Shown here in pieces: positions 19,174-28,634 of a DNA stretch of 64,000 nucleotides (its first letter is position 1; each line of letters opens with the position of its first letter). The stretch spans positions 27,571-91,570 of the forward strand of contig PHGD01000009.1 in the NCBI GenBank assembly GCA_011090425.1, in the 5' to 3' direction. This DNA is from Nitrospira sp. LK70 (GTDB lineage Bacteria; Nitrospirota; Nitrospiria; Nitrospirales; Nitrospiraceae). The translations under genes and the position numbers were made by a program. The notes below the pieces were generated by a model. That model did not search any database and was not told the DNA's origin. It was given only the letters and a program-made list of their open reading frames with translations.

Positions 19174-19746
19174 TCAGATTCGATGAGCCTCTAGGAACAC
19201 GGCCTTGGAGAGTTTGGCGAAAAATTGCTGGTAGATCTCCGGATCGCGGATCATTTCCATATATTGCTCACCGGGCGGAATGTATTGTTGATCGGCCTGA
19301 CCGTCCCCCTTCCAGACCACCCGGTAGAACATGATGCGGACTTCCTGGCGGGTCGCTTTGGGATTGAGCGGACGGGCCACGAGAGACGCGGCGATCTTCT
19401 GATGGAGATCTATGGGTTCCAAGAGCTTCCCCATCGAGAGAATCAGCAACAACATCTTCCGAACATATTGGCCATACTCGCGGGCGCTGCGCTCCTTCGC
19501 GGCGCGCAGGAAGCCGACTTCCCGCTGACTTTCTTCGACCTGAAAGCCCAGGTCTTGCAACACGGCGGCCGAGGCCGAGAGGAGTTCTCGTTCATTCGGC
19601 GTTTCGAACATCCGGGTTTGCATGACACGGTTCTTCGGAACGTCGGGCGTCAGAGCGAAGAGCTCGGCGGGCTCTGTATGGGCGATGCAGCCGCTCAGAA
19701 GTGTAAGGGCGAGGACAAGGACCAAACGTCCTGTTCTCACATCCAT
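19174..19746 (-). CDS. lipoprotein, paralogue A of the local family
   Basis: A 190-residue protein starting MDVRTGRLVLVLALTLLSGC, with the lipobox at Cys20. The family motifs are present: RVMQTRMFETPNERELLSAS, LQDLGFQVEESQREVGFLRA and YQQFFAKLSKAVFLEAH. The frame is open further upstream to 19980, but that part overlaps the BamE-like gene and has no signal peptide; the ATG at 19746 is preferred. It differs from B and C by an inserted segment around residues 90-140. Confidence 0.75.
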   Translation of the reverse strand: MDVRTGRLVLVLALTLLSGCIAHTEPAELFALTPDVPKNRVMQTRMFETPNERELLSASAAVLQDLGFQVEESQREVGFLRAAKERSAREYGQYVRKMLLLILSMGKLLEPIDLHQKIAASLVARPLNPKATRQEVRIMFYRVVWKGDGQADQQYIPPGEQYMEMIRDPEIYQQFFAKLSKAVFLEAHRI

Positions 19747-19771
19747 GCGGCAGATCCGTTCTGCGGGCGGA

Positions 19772-20164
19772 TCAGAACTGCGTATAGTTGTAAGCAAAGT
19801 CCCGGACCTTCTTCTCTTCGTCGTACTTGATGATAATGGTGAGAGTCCGCTGGCGCTGGGAGCTCGAACTGTCGCTCGATCTGGTGCCGAGAATGATGAT
19901 GCTCGCATAGGATGAACTGGCCGTATCCACACGGTCGGTCGAGACCTTGTCATAGATCCAGACTTCACGCCGTTTCTCATCGGTGGTCACGATATTGGGG
20001 CTACCCAGGAGTTCAGCCACCTGCGAGGCAGGCATGCCGACTTTGATTTCGCCTTGCACCTTACCGACGGTGAGACGGTCTTCCTTGATTTCGGCCTTGC
20101 CGCCACCACAGCCTGCGGTAGCCATGAATAGACACAGGCACAGCATGCCCCATGGAGATTTCAT
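19772..20164 (-). CDS. SmpA/OmlA (BamE-like) lipoprotein
   Basis: A 130-residue lipoprotein (signal ends MATAGCGG) with one SmpA/OmlA-type domain: VQGEIKVGMPASQVAELLGS, then REVWIYDK. In BamE this fold stabilises the outer-membrane assembly machine; many other envelope proteins share it. A Ser-rich insert lies between its strands. It is first of four lipoprotein genes read together, so a shared envelope role is likely. The genuine bamE of the organism may be elsewhere. Confidence 0.75.
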   Translation of the reverse strand: MKSPWGMLCLCLFMATAGCGGGKAEIKEDRLTVGKVQGEIKVGMPASQVAELLGSPNIVTTDEKRREVWIYDKVSTDRVDTASSSYASIIILGTRSSDSSSSQRQRTLTIIIKYDEEKKVRDFAYNYTQF

Positions 20165-20500
20165 CGCCGAAGTCCCTTTCTCTAGTCTGAGCGTAAGTCG
20201 GATTTGCCTGACGCCATAGGCTACTGTCCCTAAGGCTGTCTGTCAACGATCAAGATCAGAAAAGCACGTAATAATCGGTGGCACGTCGTTTCCCTCTTGT
20301 CATAACGAGCTTTTTGCAGGAGCTTGCCGGGAAAACCAAACTCACCTCACAGCCTGCAGTTAGCCTTCGCCGTTAAAACGTTACGGTAGAAACATTCGTA
20401 GAATCAATGTCTTGAGTGGAACCCCAGACTCGATCGCGAAAGTCTCGATGGGCAATATCGGAATACCGAGGCAACGATGCTTCTACATCCTTACCGACAG
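20165..20500. other. intergenic stretch between the lipoprotein operon and the GlnE-like gene
   Basis: About 336 bases with no frame of family resemblance. It should contain the promoter of the lipoprotein operon near 20165-20260 and the 3' end region of the gene at 20501. I see no clear terminator hairpin with a T run. Confidence 0.4.
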
Positions 20501-22780
20501 TCACACCTTCCCGAACGTCCTCGAAAAAAACTCCTTCACCTTTCCCATATGCTCCTGGACATCCGTTTCCAGATGTCTTGCTCCTGCTTGCCAGTCGTCG
20601 GTGGTGTAGCCCACCCGGCGGGCGAGGAAGATGAATTCGTCGGAATCGACAGGGGGGAGGATGCGGTCCTTGGCATTACCGCGTACCATGCGGAGACCGT
20701 CGATGAGCATCCGGATGAAGAAATAGGCTTTGCGGAGAGACTCGCCTGCTTGTCTCGTGATAATGCCGCAATCGACGAGGGCAGCCAGAGCCTGCATGGT
20801 GTTGGGAGTGCGCAGGACTGGAAGCCGATGGCCGTGCATGATCTGGAGGTACTGGATTGCATATTCGATATCGACAATTCCGCCTGGGCTATGCTTGAGG
20901 TTGACCGTGCCACGCTCCACGAGTTGCTTCAACTGTTGTCGGCGCAAGTCGAGGGCGATAGGAAGATTCCAAGGTTGACCGCTGTAGACATACCTATCAC
21001 GATGGGTCTCGACTCTCCTACCCAGGGCCGCATCGCCCGCCACATACCGCAATTTGATCAACGACTGGCGCTCGAACGGGGCGGCAAAACCCTGGCCACT
21101 ATAATAGTTGGTGATTTCATCAAAGGGATTCGTCAGCGAGCCCTTCCCACCGTGGGGTCGGAGGCGTACGTCCAGATGAAAGATGCCCTCTTGCTTGGCC
21201 TCGATCCACTGTAAGAGTTCCGCGCCGAGTCGCTCAAAGTATTCGCTGTTCTCGATCGGCTGCTTGCCGCCGGTCCGACCTGCGTCGCCATAGACGAACA
21301 TCACTTCAATATCCGAGGCATAACCCAGTTCCCTGCCGCCGAATTTGCCTAGACCGAGAACCGTGAAGGGACAGGGTTTCCTGTTCGCCAAGCGCGGTGG
21401 GCCATAGAGCCGGTTCAGTTTATTCTGGCAGTCCCTCAAGCTCCGATCGACGATGACCTCAGCCAGTTGAGTCAGGGCGGCGGAGAAATCCGGCAGGGCA
21501 GTGTCCGGCTCGACGATATGTTTCATGTCGATGCGGAACAGCTCACGATCCTTGAAGCTGTTCAGCGCCGCCTTTCGGGCCTCGTCGGTTTTGGTCCGAT
21601 TCACCTGGCGATCAAGTTCTTTGCGAAGCGTTGCTCGTGGCGTCATGAGAGGTTCATCCCGGTAGGCTTGCAGCAGCGGCAGGAGGTTGCTGTATTGGCG
21701 ACGCAGAAAGTCTTCCCAGAGAAAATCACTGGCGCCGAGCAGACGGGCGAGCAGCGGAAAGGTCTTTTTATCGCTGAGAAAGGCCAAGGCTTGTTGCTGA
21801 GCCTTGCCCTTTGCCTGTTGCATCGTCAGATCGAGAAACTGATCAAAGGCTTCCAGGGCCTTGGTTGGGTCGGGAGCCCAGGTGAGCGCATGGGTGAACT
21901 GTTTGATGAGGACGGCCGTCAGGCGCAACTGTTGCTGATCGGTCGCACCGGTGAGCTTTTGGCCGTGGCGGTTGCGGACATAGAAGCGATCATGAATCTT
22001 CCCATCCTCGAGGTCGAACTGTGCCTTGGAAATATATACATCACGCATTGCGAGGGCGTTGGCGAAGGCGTACAAAAAGGCCGGAGTATCGTCTGATCGG
22101 ATGTCCATGACGGTGTCGGTGGGCGATTGACTGTTGTCGAACGTGATCTGTACCGGATGGAGCAGACCGCTGAAGGATCCGCGTCGCCTCCCGAGTTGTT
22201 CGACCAGGCGCCGATTCACCGCAAACCGTGCCTCTTCGAAATGCCCTGTATCGAGCAGGGTGATGACCGAATGGAGCGCGTCTGACAATTGCTCCTGTTG
22301 GGCTAGGCTCAGTTCTGCGCCCGGTACAGGAAAGACGCGGAAGATATCCACGATTTTTTTTCTGTTCAGACCCGGGCTGCCCTTCGCGCGGACACGCGGT
22401 CCGTATCCTGCCCAGCCGGCACGGGTGGACGGTGAAGCGGTCTTTTCGGCAAAGGTATAGATATGCCCTTCCTCAATGTTGAGGCCGAATGCTGAGAGCA
22501 AGCCACAAATCATGGCGAATTCGGAGAAATGGTCGTAGGCCACGATCGTGATTTCAAACCGCTTGTCCGGCTGTTCGGCAAAGGCGATGTTACAGGGATG
22601 TTCCGACGTCAATTGAGCCGTCAATCTGACATGTCGGGCAATCGTCTGAGGCTCGAACCGCCGGAAGTACTCCTGGTCCAGGCGGGCGAAAAAATCGTGA
22701 AGCACATCGGATGGAATGTCAAGACAGAGCGGGCGAACCGAGTTGATCAGCGATGGGCGATCAGGAGAGCCGATCGGCAT
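20501..22780 (-). CDS. GlnE-type adenylyltransferase, transferase-half homologue with ACT-like front
   Basis: A 759-residue cytosolic protein. Residues about 70-115 form an ACT-like strand-helix unit (FEITIVAYDHFSEFAMICGL, then GLNIEEGHIYTF). A GlnE nucleotidyltransferase core follows near 473-495 (GLGKFGGRELGYASDIEVMF), and the typical GGIVDIEYAIQYLQ helix comes later. It resembles the C-terminal adenylyltransferase half of proteobacterial GlnE, but with Asp-x-Glu where Asp-x-Asp is usual. The likely target is Tyr397 of GlnA. It is divergent from its companion at 22845 with 64 bases between starts. An alternative is a nucleotidyltransferase with another substrate. Confidence 0.8.
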   Translation of the reverse strand: MPIGSPDRPSLINSVRPLCLDIPSDVLHDFFARLDQEYFRRFEPQTIARHVRLTAQLTSEHPCNIAFAEQPDKRFEITIVAYDHFSEFAMICGLLSAFGLNIEEGHIYTFAEKTASPSTRAGWAGYGPRVRAKGSPGLNRKKIVDIFRVFPVPGAELSLAQQEQLSDALHSVITLLDTGHFEEARFAVNRRLVEQLGRRRGSFSGLLHPVQITFDNSQSPTDTVMDIRSDDTPAFLYAFANALAMRDVYISKAQFDLEDGKIHDRFYVRNRHGQKLTGATDQQQLRLTAVLIKQFTHALTWAPDPTKALEAFDQFLDLTMQQAKGKAQQQALAFLSDKKTFPLLARLLGASDFLWEDFLRRQYSNLLPLLQAYRDEPLMTPRATLRKELDRQVNRTKTDEARKAALNSFKDRELFRIDMKHIVEPDTALPDFSAALTQLAEVIVDRSLRDCQNKLNRLYGPPRLANRKPCPFTVLGLGKFGGRELGYASDIEVMFVYGDAGRTGGKQPIENSEYFERLGAELLQWIEAKQEGIFHLDVRLRPHGGKGSLTNPFDEITNYYSGQGFAAPFERQSLIKLRYVAGDAALGRRVETHRDRYVYSGQPWNLPIALDLRRQQLKQLVERGTVNLKHSPGGIVDIEYAIQYLQIMHGHRLPVLRTPNTMQALAALVDCGIITRQAGESLRKAYFFIRMLIDGLRMVRGNAKDRILPPVDSDEFIFLARRVGYTTDDWQAGARHLETDVQEHMGKVKEFFSRTFGKV

Positions 22781-22844
22781 AAGCTTCAGTATACCCGAAT
22801 GGTTTCATTGTGCGTAGAGGAACGGGTCAGTATAATGCCGCGCT

Positions 22845-24530
22845 ATGAGTCGTTCCTCTGTACCGCCGCTATTCCCACGAGCTCAGACTCGGGTTCACAA
22901 TCGTACGTCTAACCCCGATCCCAGCCCAGTTTTGCTCGCTGCCAAACGGAATGTCGAGGAAGTGCGAGCCATTTTGTCCGCCTATGGCCTGCATGATCTC
23001 GACCAAGCGGACCGCAACCTCGATGCAATGGCGGGTGACCCGATCCAGCGTCGGCGTCTGGTCGATATCCTCCCGATATTGATGGAATCGATTTCCCGGA
23101 CGGCCGACCCTGATCAGGCGCTGAACCATTGGGAGCGTTTCCTGGGGAACGTGACCTCTACCACCTTTCTCGACTATTTGCGAGGTTGGCCGCGCATGCT
23201 CGATCTCCTCTGCGTGATCTTCGGCAGCAGCGACGCCTTGGCCTTTACGCTCATCCGGGACCCCACGTTGGTGTATTGGTTGGCCGAAGAGGAAGTCCTA
23301 TCCCGACCTCCGACGCGAAAAGGGATGGAGGCCGCGGTTCGCGAGAGCATCGGGCACCTGAGTTCCATGGAACTGAAGTTGGACGCTCTGCGACGTGTGC
23401 GCCGACGGGAAATGTTGCGCATCGGCGTACGGGATCTCCTCCGCCTCGCCACCATACCGGAGACGACCGGGTCCTTGTCCGACTTGGCCTGCCTGCTGAT
23501 TCACGCCGCCTATGAGATTGTCGACTCTGATCTCAAGCGACAGTATGGCATTCCCATGCATCGAACTCGGCAGGGACGATGGGTCGAGACGAAGTTTGCC
23601 GTGATCGGGATGGGCAAGCTCGGGGGACACGAACTGAATTACAGTTCCGACGTCGATCTGATCTACCTCTATGAGTCGCATCATGGAGAAACCAGAGCAC
23701 CGAGAGGGGTGCGTGCCGCCATACCGGCCGGCATCGGCATTTCGAACGAAGAATATTTTGAGATTCTCGCCCGCGAATTGACCAGGGTCTTGATCGAACC
23801 CACCAGAGAAGGCCACGTTTTTCGGGTCGATCTGAGATTGCGGGCAGAGGGATCCGTCGGTCAATTGGCGCGCTCGCTGGAAGCGTATCGGAAGTATTAT
23901 GCCGCACGTGGACAGGTTTGGGAACGATTAGCACTCCTGAAGGCTTGGCCGGTGGCAGGCTCCTACGAAGTCGGACAGGTGTTTCTCAAGCTGGTCAAGC
24001 GGTTCGTGTTGGGGGAAAAGATGGATCGGGATCGGGCGTCGGCGATCGTACAGGACGTTCGTGCCGTCAAGGATATGATTGACGTCAAAATGACGGACCG
24101 CGGCCATGCGCAACGCAATGTGAAGCTGGGGACCGGCGGGATCCGAGAGATCGAGTTTTTCGTACAGACCATTCAAATCTTGGTGGGACGGAAGATACCG
24201 ATACTGCTGGATCGGAACACGCTCGGTTCGCTGAACCGGCTGGCTCAAAAAAAACTGCTTTCGGTTGAAGACCGTGATGCGTTGACGGCCGCCTATCTGT
24301 TCCTACGCGATGTCGAACACAAGTTGCAGATGGTCCATGATCTACAAACCCACGCCCTGCCACACGACGGTGTTGAGCTTGAGAAATGTGCCGTGCGGAT
24401 GGGATATATGCAGAAGGATCGTATAGAAGCCCGGAAGCGCTTCGCCGCAGACCATGCCAGACATACGAAGGCGGTGCATGATCAGTTTGTTTCGTTTTTC
24501 TGTCAGCCCGAGCGGTCTTTCCTCTCTTGA
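22845..24530 (+). CDS. GlnE-type adenylyltransferase, removase-half homologue
   Basis: A 561-residue protein with one GlnE nucleotidyltransferase core at about 254-275 (GMGKLGGHELNYSSDVDLIY), a helical bundle, and GTGGIREIEFFVQTIQ at about 428. This is closest to the N-terminal adenylyl-removase half of GlnE. Full GlnE is about 950 residues with two such cores; here each core is in its own gene. It is read away from the transferase-half gene. Whether both act on GlnA, and which direction each catalyses, cannot be told from sequence. Confidence 0.8.
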   Translation: MSRSSVPPLFPRAQTRVHNRTSNPDPSPVLLAAKRNVEEVRAILSAYGLHDLDQADRNLDAMAGDPIQRRRLVDILPILMESISRTADPDQALNHWERFLGNVTSTTFLDYLRGWPRMLDLLCVIFGSSDALAFTLIRDPTLVYWLAEEEVLSRPPTRKGMEAAVRESIGHLSSMELKLDALRRVRRREMLRIGVRDLLRLATIPETTGSLSDLACLLIHAAYEIVDSDLKRQYGIPMHRTRQGRWVETKFAVIGMGKLGGHELNYSSDVDLIYLYESHHGETRAPRGVRAAIPAGIGISNEEYFEILARELTRVLIEPTREGHVFRVDLRLRAEGSVGQLARSLEAYRKYYAARGQVWERLALLKAWPVAGSYEVGQVFLKLVKRFVLGEKMDRDRASAIVQDVRAVKDMIDVKMTDRGHAQRNVKLGTGGIREIEFFVQTIQILVGRKIPILLDRNTLGSLNRLAQKKLLSVEDRDALTAAYLFLRDVEHKLQMVHDLQTHALPHDGVELEKCAVRMGYMQKDRIEARKRFAADHARHTKAVHDQFVSFFCQPERSFLS

Positions 24531-24715
24531 GAGCTGCATTGAAACCAGCGAGTTAAGAACGGGAATTCCGCAACTGAGTGTCACAATGCACTCGGTAATC
24601 GTGGATTCGTAAGGTCTATATCTTTCTGGGTAGGGATTCTTCGTGTTAGGGAGCGAGGTTGTGCCCACTAGTCGGGTTCTACGACAGTTCTCGCTGCGTA
24701 CAAGGAGGTGCGCTG

Positions 24716-26791
24716 ATGGTCTTGTTGAACAGGATTTGCGGATTTTTTTTCATATTAGGGCTCGTCAGCGGCTGTGCGAGTGATCGTCTTGTCGGAGTAA
24801 TGCCGGTTCCAGCGCCATCGGCAACGGGAACAGTGATGGGGCAAGTCGTGTCACTGGCGCACGGTTCGCCGGTAAGCGGCGCAACCGTGAAGACGAAAGT
24901 AGGGACAACAACAACCGCTGTCGATGGGAGGTTTAGCGTACCAGCGCCTCCGGGAGATCGGACCATTGTTCACATAGAAGCGAACGGATTCGCCGAGGCC
25001 TTTCCTGTGGCTCGCGTGATATCGAGACAAGCGACCAACCTAGGTGTGAAGCTTGTGCCGACCGGTGCGACGACAACGGTATCCGTGGCGGAGGGTGATA
25101 CTGTCTCGGTGCCCCACTCACCGGCTCGTGTGACGATTCCCGCCAATGGTTTGGTGCCGAAAGCGGGAGGGACGCCGGCAGGGACAGTCACAGTTTCGCT
25201 GACCCCGATCAATCCGGCCATAGACCCAAATCTGATGCCGGGCGGGTTCAGCGGGATCTCTGTAGGTAGCGGGGCGGCGCAGCCGATCGAAAGCTTCGGC
25301 GCCCTGTTGGTTGATATCAGAGATAGTGCAGGCACTCACTACACATTGGCGGAAGGGAAGACCTCGACAATTCGTATTCCGCTCGGGACGCAGTCCGCCA
25401 ATCCTCCGGCCACAGTCTCGCTCTGGTTTCTTGATGAGACGGCTGGGGTGTGGAAGGAAGAGGGGACCGCGACGTTACAAGGCACGGCTCCGGATCGGTA
25501 TTACGAAGGAACGGTCGCTCACTTCCGCTATTGGAATGCCGACGTTACCACAGAACAGATCTTCGTCACCGGCTGTGTGAAGGACGCCAATGGGGAGCCG
25601 GTAGCCAATGCCCTTGTTCGAACGGAGGGCATCGATTATACGGGGGTAGCGACAGGTCTCACGGCTTCTGATGGAACATTCCAGGTCGCTATGCGCCGCA
25701 GCAGCCGGGCGAAGCTCGGTCTCTCTGAATTCGATCAACAGACCTTCAAGTTTGTGCTCATCTCGAACCTGGTGAATGTCGGACCATCGGCAACAGACAT
25801 TCGGCGGCCCAATTGCCTCGTGAAACTGCCGCGACCCTTGACGATTACGACAAGGGTCCATCCCGGAGGCAATGTCGGAGCGATGTACCATCAGACCTTA
25901 GAGGCGGCCGGTGGGGTGCCTGGCTATGTGTGGAGTCTGAACACCAGGTCGCATGCCTTGCCGGCCGGGCTAGCTCTAACCGAAACCGGCACCATTTCCG
26001 GTAATCCGACCGCGGCCGACACCACGACGATCATCGTCAATGTGACCGACTCAACCGGAGCGACTGCGACAACGGAATTCGCACTGACTATCCACGCACC
26101 GGGGGTACAACCTCTGGCGATCACGACAGCGGCACTTCCCGCCGGGACCGTAGGCACAGCTTACAATGCCACGTTGATGGCGACGGGGGGCAGTGGTACG
26201 AAGTCATGGAGCATTAGTTTTGGCCTCCTGCCGCCAGGATTGTCACTGAATCCTGTCAGTGGGGTCATCAGCGGCACGCCGATCCGGACCGGAGCGTTCT
26301 CCTGTACGATCCGCGTACAAGATAACGGTACGCCGTCTCAATCTGACGAGATCGTGTTCGGCACGACGATCAACCCTGCATCTGTAGATGGAGGGAGCTT
26401 GGGAACACTCACTGTGACCGGCGCTCCGACCAGTGTCGGCCGAACATTCGTGGCCGATGGAAGCCTTACGACCACGAAGTTTGCCGGCTATACCGGCGGC
26501 GGGATTAATTGGAACGAGACTCACGGTGTCGGGATTCATGTCACGACAGTGACCGTATCATTGGACCCAGCGGGTCGTGTGGGCACCGTGGGATTCCTCT
26601 ACATAGATTCCGGAGGAAGCGGGGGGTGGGGGTGCGGGCCCGCCGGGGGCGCCTGTCATGGAGTGACGATCAACCGAACAGCCGGCTTAGCGACCTTCAC
26701 AAATGTCGTCCTCAAGAGTGCTAATACAAATTCGCCCGGTGACAGTGGTCCGATCACACTCAACGGCGAGTTGACCTTTACGCCGTTCTAG
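24716..26791 (+). CDS. Ig-domain surface lipoprotein
   Basis: A 691-residue protein with a lipoprotein signal (LGLVSGCAS). Domains in order: a carboxypeptidase-regulatory-like strand domain (about 40-120), a long beta region with IPANGLVPKAGGTPAGTV and GALLVDIRDSAGTHYTLAEG, a second regulatory-like domain, then two putative Ig domains with the LPAGLALTETGTISGNP and LPPGLSLNPVSGVISGTP motifs, and a Gly-rich end. This suggests an exported adhesion or scaffold protein. The ATG at 24716 follows CAAGGAGG; earlier in-frame codons lack a signal. Confidence 0.75.
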   Translation: MVLLNRICGFFFILGLVSGCASDRLVGVMPVPAPSATGTVMGQVVSLAHGSPVSGATVKTKVGTTTTAVDGRFSVPAPPGDRTIVHIEANGFAEAFPVARVISRQATNLGVKLVPTGATTTVSVAEGDTVSVPHSPARVTIPANGLVPKAGGTPAGTVTVSLTPINPAIDPNLMPGGFSGISVGSGAAQPIESFGALLVDIRDSAGTHYTLAEGKTSTIRIPLGTQSANPPATVSLWFLDETAGVWKEEGTATLQGTAPDRYYEGTVAHFRYWNADVTTEQIFVTGCVKDANGEPVANALVRTEGIDYTGVATGLTASDGTFQVAMRRSSRAKLGLSEFDQQTFKFVLISNLVNVGPSATDIRRPNCLVKLPRPLTITTRVHPGGNVGAMYHQTLEAAGGVPGYVWSLNTRSHALPAGLALTETGTISGNPTAADTTTIIVNVTDSTGATATTEFALTIHAPGVQPLAITTAALPAGTVGTAYNATLMATGGSGTKSWSISFGLLPPGLSLNPVSGVISGTPIRTGAFSCTIRVQDNGTPSQSDEIVFGTTINPASVDGGSLGTLTVTGAPTSVGRTFVADGSLTTTKFAGYTGGGINWNETHGVGIHVTTVTVSLDPAGRVGTVGFLYIDSGGSGGWGCGPAGGACHGVTINRTAGLATFTNVVLKSANTNSPGDSGPITLNGELTFTPF

Positions 26792-26802
26792 GCTGAAACG
26801 AA

Positions 26803-27027
26803 ATGTCTGTCGGCCTCTCCTTGACGGGCTTGACCCTGGTCTTGGCTCTGTTGCTCACGCTCGCTCAATCGTTGAGACAACAACGATCCGCGCAACAGAG
26901 AGTCAGAAGACAATTGCGCAGATCGGAGCAGCTGGAGGCGCTGGGAAAACTGCTCGACGGGTTGCCACACAAGATCCGAAATCCCTTGGCGGTCATCAGC
27001 TTCTTAGCTCTTAACACCTTTCTGTAA
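26803..27027 (+). pseudogene. stub of a sensor histidine kinase
   Basis: A 74-residue frame with one membrane helix (residues 5-22), a coiled linker and LEALGKLLDGLPHKIRNPLA, the start of a HisKA dimerisation domain. In working kinases this box reads AHEIRNPL; here the residue after the phospho-acceptor His is Lys, not Glu. The frame ends just after the box and the ATPase domain is missing. It is a decayed kinase rather than a functional sensor. Confidence 0.65.
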
Positions 27028-27152
27028 CCTTTGTGGAGCTCGGAGCGACTAGATGAGGGGAGGCTTCTTGGTCATTTCCCCGACGCGAGATGGCCTCATG
27101 AGCCACATTGTCGATCTGGGGGGTGCCGACAATTTAGGGAATCCACCTGCTG

Positions 27153-27740
27153 ATGGCCGACGGCTCGTCATTCAAACCTTCGTCGGATGAAAAGAGCCTC
27201 CTCCGACGCATCGGCCAGGGAGAAACCGAACGATTTGCCGAGCTGATCGGTCGGTATCAACAGCATGTCACCCGCATCGTAGGCCGACGGGTACCAGCCG
27301 ATCATGTCAAAGAAGTTGTCCACGATGTCTTCGTCAGAGCGTACTTTAGTCTGGCGCATTTTTCGGAGTCGGTAGGCTTCGATCATTGGCTTGCTGGTAT
27401 TGCCGTCCGAACCTGTTACGATTTCTGGAGGGCAAGGAAACGGAAGGAAGTCCCGGTCAGCGGCTTGGCTGACGAGCACCACCGTTGGATTGAGCAGATG
27501 CTGGTTGCACAATCTGACGACGAGTTCCGTGATCAGGTGCGGAAACGAGAGGCGGTGGAGGTCTTGGAATGGGCGCTCAAACAATTATCGCCGGAGAATC
27601 GAGCCGTTCTGACTTTGGTGCATCTCGAAGGCCGCTCGGTACGTGAGGCGGCACAGTTATTGGGGTGGAGTGTGGTCAATGTCAAAGTTCGAGCGCATCG
27701 TGCCAGACAAGTGGTGCGCAAACTTCTTGCCGACACTTGA
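27153..27740 (+). CDS. ECF-type RNA polymerase sigma factor
   Basis: A 195-residue protein with sigma-70 region 2 (about 25-95: ELIGRYQQHVTRIV, VVHDVFVRAYFSL) and region 4 (about 135-190: LSPENRAVLTLVHLEGRSVR followed by EAAQLLGWSVVNVKVRAHRA). No region 1 or 3 is present, as expected for the ECF class. It directs RNA polymerase to a stress or metal regulon. It heads a run of genes leading to the RND pumps, so it probably controls them. No strong ribosome site precedes the ATG. Confidence 0.88.
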   Translation: MADGSSFKPSSDEKSLLRRIGQGETERFAELIGRYQQHVTRIVGRRVPADHVKEVVHDVFVRAYFSLAHFSESVGFDHWLAGIAVRTCYDFWRARKRKEVPVSGLADEHHRWIEQMLVAQSDDEFRDQVRKREAVEVLEWALKQLSPENRAVLTLVHLEGRSVREAAQLLGWSVVNVKVRAHRARQVVRKLLADT

Positions 27741-27870
27741 AAGGGACGGCAACCATGTGCTCGCGTTGCTCGCCGAACGAGAACACCTTGAAGATTTTCG
27801 GAGTCCAGTCAGGAGAACCACAGGGCTTGTTAACCGGACCGTTGGTCTACAGTTGGGGAGGGAGCACGCC

Positions 27871-28185
27871 ATGCAAGACGACGAATTCCTAAGACTCGAG
27901 CGCGCGTTGAGGGAAGTGTATTGCTCACAGTCAGAACCCTCCTCCGATTCTGCTGAAGTGACGCAGGACGTGATGAGGCACATTCGTCAATTGACGAGCA
28001 GCAAAAGCATTGTGTGGATGCAGTCGGCCGTCCTTGATCAGCTGGTCTGGCGGACAGCAGTAATCGCGGCTGCGGTCGTGATGATTGGGACGATCCTCAG
28101 CATGGACACATTCCGGACGACTGCGGGGGAGAGCGGAGTACTGCTGGCAGACGAGTTTGAATCGCCCCCCTTACTTGGAGAGTAG
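27871..28185 (+). CDS. single-pass membrane protein, candidate anti-sigma factor
   Basis: A 104-residue product from the ATG at 27871, which follows GGGGAGGGAG. It has a polar N-terminal half and one membrane helix (VIAAAVVMIGTIL). Size, topology and position directly after the ECF gene suggest an anti-sigma factor, but the zinc-binding HxxxCxxC motif is not seen. The frame is open back to 27643, overlapping the sigma gene; those upstream codons are less likely to be used. Confidence 0.5.
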   Translation: MQDDEFLRLERALREVYCSQSEPSSDSAEVTQDVMRHIRQLTSSKSIVWMQSAVLDQLVWRTAVIAAAVVMIGTILSMDTFRTTAGESGVLLADEFESPPLLGE

Positions 28186-28206
28186 TGGTCAGGAAGGAGA
28201 GGAACC

Positions 28207-28623
28207 ATGTCACGACTCAAACTATGGGTTGGCATGATCGTCCTATTTGGCGCAGGGGTGGCGACCGGTAGCGTCGGAACCTCCCTTTACGCGGATGCCG
28301 AACGGATGCATCGGGGAGAGAGGGGCCCGGCCGCCCAGCACGAACGGATCATGAAACGTCTCACGCAGGGATTGTCGCTCACGACCCAACAGCAACTGGA
28401 GATCGAGCCGATCGTCGGTCGGGCTCACGTCGCAATTCTCGATCTGCGGTTTTCGCATCAAGGGGAAATTGAACAGATCTTGAGCGAGGGGATGGCGGAC
28501 ATAAAAGGGAAGCTGTCTACGGAGCAGCAATCGGAACTGGACAAGATGTATGCGGGACTGCAACAGCGTTGGCAACTTTTACATGACTATCTGGATGCTC
28601 ACAAAAAGGGCACAATGCCCTAG
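28207..28623 (+). CDS. Spy/CpxP-like periplasmic protein
   Basis: A 138-residue protein with an N-terminal membrane/signal segment and a helical body carrying two LTxxQ-type motifs ([15 protein letters not shown] and [12 protein letters not shown]). This is the pattern of CpxP, Spy, CnrX and ZraP, which act as periplasmic chaperones or metal sensors. In CnrX-type systems such a protein feeds an ECF sigma and its anti-sigma, matching the gene order here. The target metal or stress is unknown. GGAAGGAGAGG precedes the ATG. Confidence 0.75.
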   Translation: MSRLKLWVGMIVLFGAGVATGSVGTSLYADAERMHRGERGPAAQHERIMKRLTQGLSLTTQQQLEIEPIVGRAHVAILDLRFSHQGEIEQILSEGMADIKGKLSTEQQSELDKMYAGLQQRWQLLHDYLDAHKKGTMP

Positions 28624-28634
28624 CAGGCAGCGGC

